From the IMG/VR virus record IMGVR_UViG_3300028129_000048, positions 1 to 28,846 of that record: a stretch of DNA of 28,846 bases. The stretch is one strand, 5' to 3'. Within the stretch, counting starts at the first letter, position 1. The number at the start of each line of letters is the position of its first letter. The notes under the pieces are model-generated. The model saw nothing but the letters and a program-made list of their open reading frames with translations. It ran no database searches and was not told the DNA's origin. Position numbers and translations under genes: made by a program. This document shows, piece after piece, positions 7,578 to 18,200 of this stretch. Source of the DNA: a virus.

Positions 7578-8495
7578 TTATAAAGAATCAGTAACAGTAA
7601 CAGTTGGATTAGTTAAAGTAACTGAGCCACTTGCGTTTGTTAATCTCTTCGATGCAATAGTAACAGTAGAATCACCTGGTACACTGTCAGCACCAGTCCA
7701 TGACCATGCTCCAGCATAACCAGAACCACTGCCTGAACGGGCAACGTGTGCGTCTACTAATTCTGTTTTAATGTACAAGTCTGCACCGCTGTTGGCAGTT
7801 TGTGCTGAAACTTGTAGATAGTTTGCACTGTAATCTGAATCATCTGCTAATTCTTTCTTATGAACAGTATAAGATGTTCCAACGTCACTATGCTTATATC
7901 TTGTACGTGTTCCTACATCTGATGAATCTTCAGGTCTTACTGAGTAAGTGAATGTACCTAATTCAGACGTAAGTTGTTCCCAAGAAGTACCCTGTTGGTT
8001 GCCAGATGTGTCACTATGTGATGCTGAAACTCTAAGTTCACCACCTGCGGCGAACCAAGCATTTAAATTTGCTTGTGAACCGAATGCAAATTTAACGATT
8101 TGAGTTCTAGTACCATTCCAGTTTGATGCTGATTCTGAAGATTCGTTTTGAACACTTGTGTCCCAATCTGAATAAGACCAAGGTGAGTCAAAGCGTGTAT
8201 CGATTGCTGTAACAAAGGCAGACGCCTCGGCACCATAATGGTCCCAGTCGATTACTGTACCGGCATTTACTGCTGTGAATGGATTTGAAATATTGTAGTA
8301 ATTTGAAAGTTTTGCTGCCGCACTATGAATTGAATCGTGATATGCATCATCAATTACATCGCCAGTCGATGGATTTGCCGCGATGGTGTGTGATTGGTTA
8401 TATCCACCATGAACGCCCGTTCCATTTAGAATTTCATTTAATTTGTTGCGAAGACTTGCTAAGTCCGCGTAGTTTATAATTGAGCCTGAAGCCAT
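7578..8495 (-). CDS. Virion structural protein, tail-appendage-like (paralogue B)
   Basis: 305 aa, start ATG 8495 preceded by AGGAG seven bases away. Like its downstream neighbour it is beta-rich and low in Cys, with the shared blocks WFAAGGELRVSA and DYSANYLQVSAQ and a following DAHVARSG. The N-terminal 60 residues (INYADLASLRNKLNEILNG) are helical and resemble the attachment end of a trimeric tail protein. The last ~25 residues are a run of Thr/Val strands. Spacing to its neighbours is 17 and 24 bases, so the three genes from 9172 to 6582 form one unit, probably transcribed from the late promoter at 9219-9226. The function is inferred from composition, paralogy and position. Confidence 0.7.
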   Translation of the reverse strand: MASGSIINYADLASLRNKLNEILNGTGVHGGYNQSHTIAANPSTGDVIDDAYHDSIHSAAAKLSNYYNISNPFTAVNAGTVIDWDHYGAEASAFVTAIDTRFDSPWSYSDWDTSVQNESSESASNWNGTRTQIVKFAFGSQANLNAWFAAGGELRVSASHSDTSGNQQGTSWEQLTSELGTFTYSVRPEDSSDVGTRTRYKHSDVGTSYTVHKKELADDSDYSANYLQVSAQTANSGADLYIKTELVDAHVARSGSGSGYAGAWSWTGADSVPGDSTVTIASKRLTNASGSVTLTNPTVTVTDSL

Positions 8496-8512
8496 TGTTA
8501 TACTCCTAAATT

Positions 8513-9172
8513 TTAACTAATTTGTATTGTAACTGTATAATCAATTACAATCGTTCGGTTTGCCGCAAGTAACACGGGATGAAAAGTCACGTGCGTCATC
8601 ATTAATGTTTTTGTCTTATCAAGTGAACCACTATTGGTTACTCCCGATAGTAGTCCAATTTCATCAAAAGTGAATTGTTCTGCTTGTGTAGACGTTGCAG
8701 AACTGTCACTTGTTGGAATTGTTCCACTGACAGCGGTTGCATAATCAGTGTGACTTACATCTACACTGAATTTTACTTTTGCTGTATTGTTTGGTACTAT
8801 GGATCCAGCACCCATGTCCTCTCCTGGATAGTACACTGTATTAATTGTCTCTTGTTCGTAAGTTGGAACATACAATGAAGCGTTACTCGCCGATATTGAT
8901 AGTTGGTCATACGTTGGGTAGACTCTAGGAGAACGATAAGAAAGAGTTGTAGTTGAGGTACTACCACCCTTGCCGAATTGCATCCAATTGATATATGGGG
9001 CAGAACCTGATGAGTTTACACTCGTTGCTTTGCCGCCCATGGCTGAAGCCAATACATATGCCATATTTCCTGGATGAATTGCATTCTTCTTTTGTACAAG
9101 TACTTCGCCACTCTCTTTATCGTAGATTTTGAGTGTGCCTACTACTTGTGATTTTATTACATCTTTAAACAT
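8513..9172 (-). CDS. Virion structural protein next to the baseplate genes
   Basis: 219 aa, start ATG 9172. An N-terminal strand region (GTLKIYDKESGEVL) leads into NAIHPGNMAYVLASAMGG, then a beta-rich Ser/Thr body ending in a hydrophobic strand (TIVIDYTVTIQIS). This layout is common among small structural proteins of marine myoviruses that follow the large baseplate genes. In T4 the position after gene 7 is gene 8 (about 334 aa), but the length and sequence here do not let me assign gp8. It is preceded by the only gap in this half of the window, which carries a perfect T4-type late-promoter octamer 47 bases before the start, so it is probably the first gene of a late transcript. Confidence 0.7.
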   Translation of the reverse strand: MFKDVIKSQVVGTLKIYDKESGEVLVQKKNAIHPGNMAYVLASAMGGKATSVNSSGSAPYINWMQFGKGGSTSTTTLSYRSPRVYPTYDQLSISASNASLYVPTYEQETINTVYYPGEDMGAGSIVPNNTAKVKFSVDVSHTDYATAVSGTIPTSDSSATSTQAEQFTFDEIGLLSGVTNSGSLDKTKTLMMTHVTFHPVLLAANRTIVIDYTVTIQIS

Positions 9173-9202
9173 GTTTATATCCGTCTCTTAGATTATATCT
9201 TA

Positions 9203-9210
9203 TATTTATC
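9203..9210 (-). promoter_or_regulatory. Possible second late-promoter octamer (GATAAATA)
   Basis: GATAAATA on the minus strand, one mismatch from the T4 late consensus, 9 bases downstream of the perfect octamer. The same octamer precedes gp25, which supports it. It may be chance in AT-rich DNA. Confidence 0.35.
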
Positions 9211-9218
9211 TACTATTG

Positions 9219-9226
9219 TATTTATA
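9219..9226 (-). promoter_or_regulatory. T4-type late promoter (TATAAATA)
   Basis: A perfect TATAAATA followed by C on the minus strand, in the 85-base gap between the giant gene and the gene starting at 9172. T4-like phages use this octamer at -10 with the gp55 sigma factor and no -35 element. Confidence 0.65.
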
Positions 9227-9257
9227 CGTTTCTCTCAATACTTCTATTCTAATACAT

Positions 9258-12200
9258 CTATTTGGGGTCTTGTAATACTAATGCAAGTGGAGTATCAAGT
9301 AAAAACACTCTATCGCCTTGCTTAAAGTCGTATGTCATTGTAGTATATAGACCTCTATCATCGATATTAAGTGTTCCAGATGTGTGTTTATCATACATCA
9401 TAAACTCAATATCGTTGCCTTCTTTACATGTAGCAGTACCGGTGCCTTCACCTACTCCTGATGCTGTAAATATACCACCAACTGTATTAGAAACACCACC
9501 AACTAATGTAAAGTCTGTTGTGCCTATTGTATCAATTTTGTATTGTTCTCCAATCTTAAACTTTCCAGCGTTATGAGTATGCGATGATGCTTTCATAACT
9601 GCTATCAATCTCTTGTTCTTCTTAGAGGCAACCAACTGTGCATTTGTAAGTCCAGATGATGTTATCATAAATGGACCACTAGCAGTACCTGTTCCTGAAC
9701 CCACTACTGTTGCTACGAATTCTGTACCCACTGTGTTTGCACTAGCACCCTGTTCACTGACAAAATCTGTTGTTCCAGGTTTCACAATAGTATATGTTCT
9801 GCCTACAACAAACGAACCAGCAGTGATTACTACATCTTCTGCCACGGCACATGATGCCTTAACTGGTATATTATACCCTCTACCATATACATCATACACG
9901 AAAAAGTCTGTCTTGTCAAGGTGTAAATTTCCTAAATTCTGTATACCAGAAACATCTGCATCTGCACCACCCGGAGCATCTAAGTAATTTTGAATTACCA
10001 CAACTGATGATTCGACGGCTCTAGCATTTACTTCGCCTGTATCAAATCCACCACTTTCTGTAGTTGCTAATGGTCTATATCTTATTAAACCACCTTGTTC
10101 ATATTCGCCATCAGCAATATCATCTGTAGCGATACCATCATATACTGCCTCGCCATATCTACTTGCTTCACCGAAGTCTAAAGTCATCTTCAGTTTTTCT
10201 TCTGCTGACATTGTGACTGATGCTGTGTCTGATAATTGATTAAGTCTCTTAATATTTCTTATCTTAGCATGATATGGTTTTGTTTCTCTAATATACTCTA
10301 AGATATCTTCTTCGCTCTCTCTTTGGTATACTGCGTGTTGCTTGAGTGGTCTACTGTGTAAATCTAAATCAAAGTAACTTGTTTTAAATAGCCAATCAGG
10401 ATAAGATTTTTCTGTATAAAGATAATCAATCATTCTATAGAATATATTATTGATAAACTCTGTCTTAGAACGATTTCTAATCAAGTTCATCAATTCATGT
10501 ATCTGAATACCAGTTGCATTATTATAATATTGACTAAATGCTGTACCTGTTCCAGAACCAATACCAGTTGCTACAAATTTACCACCACTTGAATTACTAT
10601 TAGCACCCAGTGATACAAAGTCTGTTGTTCCTACTTCTAATATCTCATAAGTGTTTCCGATTACAAATTCTCCTGCTGAAACTGTTTCTGGGTATGTAAA
10701 TTCATTGAAGCCCAATGAAATGTTCAGAACACTATTGCTTCTATTGACTAATCTTAATTCACCATTATATTCAAAATAGAATTCATTATGTGTAGGTAGT
10801 TTTAACTTAAATGATGATATACCATTCTCGTATCTTTCAAGCATATCAAATTCTCTGGTAGTTGATAGATACGCAAAGTTATCAATCTTTTTAAACGAAT
10901 CATCAATGTACCAATCACCTAGACTAAAGATATAATCATCAGTGTCTATATACTGTTCATAATTATAATATTCTGTCTGTAATAGTTTTCTACTCATTGC
11001 ATCGTTTACAACTGTTGAGAAGTTATCTCTCATTGCATATTTGTTTGTAAACCAATTATTCTCTGTGTCTTCTACTCTATAAACTCTTAGAACATCTCCG
11101 ACAGTCATAGTATGTGTTTGAGATATCTTTAAGTTAGAACCATCAATCGTTAAGTATTCAGCATTTACAGTTCTACCATCAGTTGTCACTGCGATATCAT
11201 CTATTGTTAGACCAGACATGAATTGTACACCCATACTATCAACTGGCGTAACAACTGCAAAGTTAACATCTGTTAGTTGAGATGCAATAAGTTTAGTTGC
11301 ATATGACTGCATAATTGTAGTACCAGATACCGAGTTAATCAGGTCATCTAAGAATAAATCAGGAACTGGTGTATGGTCATTCTCTGGTAATAATTGCCAA
11401 TCTGAATGTTCTTTAACAATTCCTTCTTCTACTTGATACTCTAATGATGCTGTAAGTGTTTGACTATTATATGATTTAGAATCATTACTCATAATAACAC
11501 TTCGCTTACCGACTGGTAAGAATTTGTTTCTAGGTCCGTTTGATGCCAACAGTAATGACAAATCTTTTGCATCTTTGTCTGTTGATGACCAGAAGAAGTA
11601 TTCAATGACTTCTCTTCCTGCATCTTCGTCAAAGAACTTCTTCGAATTATATGCTTCAACGCCAACTGGTAGAGTCCTAGATTTTGTCCATTTCTTTACT
11701 ATTAGTTTAGAATTATCTACAGTCTTACCCCAATATCTTCTTACGAAATCAATATTCAAGTTACCAGCGGAATCACCATAATCATTATAGCGATAGAAAC
11801 GTGCTAAGTCTGTATCCCACCACATTTTGTTTAATCTTTCATCTAACCAAGCATCATTACTTGATGCTGTATCATATTTTGCTGGGTCAGTCCACATAAC
11901 ATAATCTAGTTTAGAAATAGTTGACCCTGCCATCTTAAGATTTAGTGGGTCATAAATGTTATGAACTGTAAAGTCTTCACCATCTTTGACAATCAAACGT
12001 TTTGTTAGATTAGTATCTATAACTGATGCCTGTTTTGCGTGTACTGTTTTACCAGCAATTGGACTATAACTTAGTACTGCCCATCCGACAGTATCATAAT
12101 CATCTATCCACAACTTACTTGCACTATTCAACCCTAATTCTTGTTCGAATTCAAGTCTTGTTGTGCCGTTATAATCTGGAGTATATCTTACTGACTTCCA

Positions 12201-15200
12201 AAGCATTGCTTTGAAGTTTGCATTTGATGTTACGTTAGAATATGTTAATGATAGTCCTACCTTAGTCAGTATTGCATCAGGAGTTCCTGAGAATGACATT
12301 GATACACTATCATTTGTGAATATCATTCTACCATCACTTGATACACCAACGACAACATCAGATGCTGATGTTATCTGACTAGCGAATTCTAATGCAGTAG
12401 GACTTGTTGATACTGTGTTAGTATATGTGCCTGCTGTTATTCCCATATCAGAAAGTGGGTTTCCAAGAATATTAGAAACAATTATTGTCTTTTCTGAACT
12501 TGTTATTTTTACCTGTCTATCAGATTTAACTGCAAATGCAGTTGATATAGTGAATACTTGTGCGTTTAGGTCAGATACTATTGTGTCTGTGGCATCTATC
12601 GCAACTGTAGTTGTTGCGAAGCCCAATCTACTCATAGCACCAGAAGTCACTTCAACGATATCTAAGTTATGATTTGTACTTGATATCTTAAGTGTTCCTG
12701 TTACTACTGTCGCTGTGACACCCGAAATAGACCTTGCATTAATCTGTGTAGCAACACTATCTATCGTTGGATTTTGATTAGTCTCATATGTTCCAGCAGT
12801 TATGCCCAATTCACTTAATGCTGTGCCAGAAATTACCATTGAACTTCCAGAACTTACTATTGTCATACGGTTATTAGAATCTATTGTAGCAGTTATATCA
12901 GATATTGTAGTTAAGTCTGATGCTAAATTATCCAATTTAGAATCTGTATATGAGTTTGTTGTTGATAGTCCTAAGTCAATCAACGACCCACCAGTCATAG
13001 TCAATTGTGGCAATGAAGTGGTCAAAACTAATTGATTTGAAGATGTTGATGCAACAACTTGACTTGTTCCTGTATTAATTGCAGTTACGATTGCTGTTAA
13101 ATCATCTCCACTTGTTAGTGAAATAGTGTCACCATTAATTGTCAACGGCTTCGTAGATGTCATTGTTGGCGAAGTAACTGTGCCTGTGACTGTTAAATCT
13201 GCAACTGTCTTTGTCGTTGCATCGATAATAACTGTGTTGCCTGTAGTTAGTGAAGAACTTCTTGTAGCAGTTGTAGTTTCTGATATAGTACTAGACTGAC
13301 TATAATCAATGGTCAATGTTGTGCCATCTATTGTTACCTGGTCACCTTGTGTTGAACTAAATGAGCCAGTTGTAGTTGCTACAGTTCCTGAGAATGTTAC
13401 TGTTGTGTTCGTTCCATTTTCAACTAATCCATCATTATTGTATACTACAAAACTTGCTTGTTCTCCTTCTGTAACTACCGAGTTTGCAACTGTGCCTAGT
13501 ATTGTTATACCAGAACTAGTTGCACCAGATGGGGCATAAGTGTGTTGTGTGCCATCTATTGTTATAATATCTCCACTTTCGAAAACTGGATTACTAATAG
13601 AACCAATCGCTTCAACACCAGAATTTGTACTTGTAGGAACAAATATACTATTAGTTGTTGCTGAGTCAATTTCAATAGTTAATGGTTCGAAGTCTTCTTC
13701 GAATATTAGATATTCATGTATGACTGTGCCGTTTACTGTTTTTGTTCCATTTGCAGATAACAAATAATATCCTGCAATTGTTGGACTTATCTCATCGGCA
13801 TCAATTTTTAGATAAATTGGTTTAGTAATAGATGTAGAATTAATTGCAGATGCAGTACCAATATATAGTTGGTTGTCTGATGTTTCACCTACATAACTTA
13901 TTTCAGCAACTTCACTAAGACGGACAACGTCCCAATCTCTATCTTCATCTGTTTGTAACCAAGCAGTATCGCCTTCATATAATGTAACACCAGTCAGTGA
14001 TGTTAAGGAATCATAAGTGCCAGTAATGTATGTCACATCTGATTCGTTCACGTAACCAGTAGTTTTAATTGCTATATTATTTTTCTTAGTAACTGGTAAA
14101 AGTTCTTTAGTGTTGTCTAAGAATTGCACTAAGAATGGATTTTGTACCATATCAGATACTGTAATGTCTTTTGACATTGTATATTTTGATGATTGGTAAC
14201 CGTAGTCACTTAATCTTACTGCCCATATATCCGAGTGTGTGATGTTTTCAAAGTCGCCATTTTTATTGACAATCTTATTGATACTAGAAACAGTTGCTTT
14301 ATGAGATAAGAAACCTTTATAGAATTCTAATTGTGATTCTCTTTCAATACCGTGATTTGTTAGATATGCTCTTGTAGTATATCCATATTGGTTTGATTTC
14401 AAATTGTTTAATATAGATAGACCTTGGTCAACTAATGTGTCTCTATAGAACTTAGTCTCAGCAATCATTGTGTCAAAGTTTGGTATCAGTTTGTCATTGT
14501 GGACAATATATCCATCAACAGTTAATGTACCATCCCAATCAATAGTTCTGTTACAATCGATTTGCATTCTAAGATTTCTAGTATGTGAATGTGGGTCATA
14601 TATAATGTCACCATAACTGTCAACTCTATCTACAACAAATGCATGTTCTACATCTCTTATGTCCATTTTCATTCCATAGATAGGAACATTACTTGCAAAT
14701 GTGAGTTTTGAACCATCTGTGTGGAAGTCAACTTCAGATGTTGGTATGCGTCTACCCGATGCATCTAAGATACGATAATAGTTTTTAAAAGTTTCTGTTG
14801 AAACACTAGCAACACCATAATCTGTGTTGAATATACCACCAGTTAACAACGGAGTAAGAGTAATAAAATCACCTACTGAATTGTTTTCAGACTGCCATTC
14901 TAAGAATTTTAATAATAGATTTTCCCAATCTACTGGGTCACCAAAGTCAGTTGAATCTGTGAATTCCCATCCTACTAATTTTAGATACTCTTCATATCCC
15001 ATTATTAGATGTGCAACTTCGTCTAGTGTTTGTAGCACGTCACCGTAATTATAATTCTTTACCGTGTCATCTACTAACTTATTGTAGCCCATTGCTTGAA
15101 CTTTATTTGTTGTCGGCCACTTAGAAACTGGTTTCCAATTTTTAATACTTTCATCAAAATCTGATGGAGCAGTGTGGCTGTTAAGACAAACATAAGGAAC

Positions 15201-18200
15201 ATTGTTTCTTAATATATAAGAATCTACTCTGTAATATTCACCAGCATTCCAAGTTTTTAACTGAAGTTTGTCGCCTTCTGTTTGAAATGCTTTTTCTCCA
15301 CTTGCTTTGTCCCAACCCATTGCGTAAAATGTAGGATTAATTTCATCATATCCATGTATTCTAAAACCAAACTTGTTAATTTTAGGCTGTGATATTAATG
15401 TCCATTGACCATAATCAAAGTTTATTAGGCTAACATTACCATCGCCTGAACCTATACCAGTCGCTACGAATGAAGTGCCAATATTATTATCTGTAGAACC
15501 AACTAATGTAAAGTCAGTTGTACCAACATGATTAATTTTATATGTCGTTCCAACTATAAATGAGCCTGCTGGAGTTGTCGATTCTTTTGATGATAGTCCA
15601 GTTACTTTTCTTTTATAGTACTTGTTATCATTTGAATTTAAAACAATATCACCCTCAACATAACTTGACAAGTCTGTATATGCATATACGGGATATTTGT
15701 CTTCTATCGATACTTTTTCTAATACTATTGCACTGAAGAATTCACTTCTATTCGGTACACCAGGATGTACGAATAGATTAAAGTTATCTTCTGGTAACTC
15801 AGTGTATCTACTATTTGATAGCGAGTTGTTTTCTGTTTGTAATTTAAAGTTGTTTACAAATCCACCTAACTTAGAACCCAATTTGAATGTATAGTTTTGT
15901 TTGTCAGCAATTACATTATCATTGTTTATGCCTTCACTCTTGTTTGAGTAAGAAATAATGTTTGCTATTTGTGAACTATATGAGTCCATAATCTCAAATG
16001 GTTTTGATAATAACATTAACATAAATTCGGCAAAAGCAAACTCACTACTACGTGTCCATGCTAATTCAACTGGTGAGTTATCGCCAAATTCCCATGCTTG
16101 GTCCATTTCCAATACATCACTAGATGATATATCATCACCAAAGAATAACACTGCTGGAGTTTTCAGATTACCAGAACCATCAACTGGCACTGGACAATTC
16201 AAAGAATTTTTTGAAATGAGTGCATTCCAAAATGCAATCGTAGTATAATCTGAACCGTAAGTTGTATCAAAGTTTGCTGGCTTTTGTGATTTCTTTATTG
16301 CTTTCCAAGGCTCTTGTAGTGGTCTATCTGTGCCATAAGAATATAATAATTGACCTCTCCAATAACCTGCCGCACTATCATTTTTCGCTCTATAGTTCCA
16401 TGTCTTGTATTCAGATGGTGATGAATCAAATGATTCGTTATTTAAATCATCAATGCTATTTCTCATCATCCATTTCTTAAAGAATGGATACATGATGTAT
16501 TTCTTTTCAGAGTTTGAATAATCTGAGCCTGTTGTTCCATATATCGCATATTCCATGCTTACAATATCAGAACTCGTATTGTCTGTTAGGTTATTAAAGA
16601 TTAAAGTTTCAAACGCAAGTAAGATTGTATCTATTCTGTTTACTTGACCATTAACTAACGGGTATGCTGGTACTAATGAGCCATCATGTCCCTTAATAAA
16701 TTTAGTAGGCGTTTCATATCCATTATCTGTAATAATCTCTGGAATATGTGCCGGTGTTATAGCAAGTGATGTTGCACTAGGTGGAATATATGTTTCTTTA
16801 ATGTTAGTGTAGTGTCTTACTTTGATTATATCACTTGATGCTCTTGTTGATGTGAAAAGAATTTCTGTAGCACCAGAAGACAATGTGTAATCTACATTCA
16901 ATCTTTGTACAACACCATCTAATATTACAACTATATTTTTATCATATAATATAGAATCTCTGAACGTAGGCATAACTTGTTCTGATGCACCATCAATCAC
17001 AGTTACGTCAAGTTCTTCATAGTGAGCATGAATTTCACCAAAGTTTAGCATAGTGCTATCTCTAAAGATACTTACGCTTGTTTGTTTGCCCATAGATATT
17101 GTGTTAATTGCTTCTTCTAAGATAAGTAAATCACTTTTTGTATCACTTGCACTATCAGATAGGGTTTCAATAATTGTAGTTAGAAACTTGTTTTTATAAC
17201 CGTTATAAGAATTAGATAAAAACTCTGTTGCTTTGATAGGGTTATAATCTTCTCTAGTCAATGCAAAATATGCCTCTTTAATATCTACACTGTTCGTAAC
17301 TAGAACACTACCTTGGCTTGCATGTCTTAGTTTATCTGAATTATCACCTATTTTTCTATAGTTATTTCCTGCGTCTGGGCTACCAGTCAATCCAGGTGCT
17401 GTCTCAATTATACGAACAAAGTGTTCATAAACTAAAGAGAATGTCATCTCTGAATTTGAATACGATTTATTATCAACGTTATATTCTAATGCAGGATTAA
17501 TTCTTTGGAATACACCGTCACCGTCGAATACAACTGGAGTATTTGTACAATAATCAACATATATGTTTCCAGTAACTGATGAATTTAATGTAATTTTCTT
17601 ATCAGAACTAGAGTATGAATAGTTTCCTATTTGTTTTTGTCCGTTTACATATATGTCTATTGCGTTAATACTTTTAGGAGCCTGAAGTAATTCAATACTA
17701 GTAGCATCTACTTTGTCGCCGATTTCTTGTCTTAAGTTTCTGTAATCAAAATCAGTTTTAAGTGTCAGAGACTTGTAGTCATTTTTCAACTTGTATGTCA
17801 AGTCATTTGTCAAATCAATATTGAACACATACTCACTTTGAAAATCGCCGGCTTTTAATTTTGGCTTAAATCCCAACTGTCTGTCTAATGTGTAATTTTC
17901 ACTAACTACATAGTGAAATATGTTTATATCATTTGTATATACATTAGAAGAATTATATGCTTTGAAAGTTGGTATGTATTGCCAAGATGCTGAACCTGTA
18001 CCAGAACCTACGTCTGTTGCAGTGAATGTTGTGCCAACCTCATTATCTGATGCACCTATTAATGTGAAGTCTGTCGTTCCTACAGAAGCGATGGTATATG
18101 TAGAACCTACTACAAAAGCACCAGCAATTGCAGATACTGTTTGTGTCAATGATACTGCGGCACTTTCATTACTTAATTCTATGTCTTCATCAAATTCAAT

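Noticed and set aside
9262-9987. Plus-strand open frames at 9262-9576, 9613-9987 and 17920-18270 that share a 'VPVPEPT'-like sequence
   Set aside because: They are the antisense reading of the GTTDF modules; the similarity comes from the repeated sense sequence, not from a real gene family.
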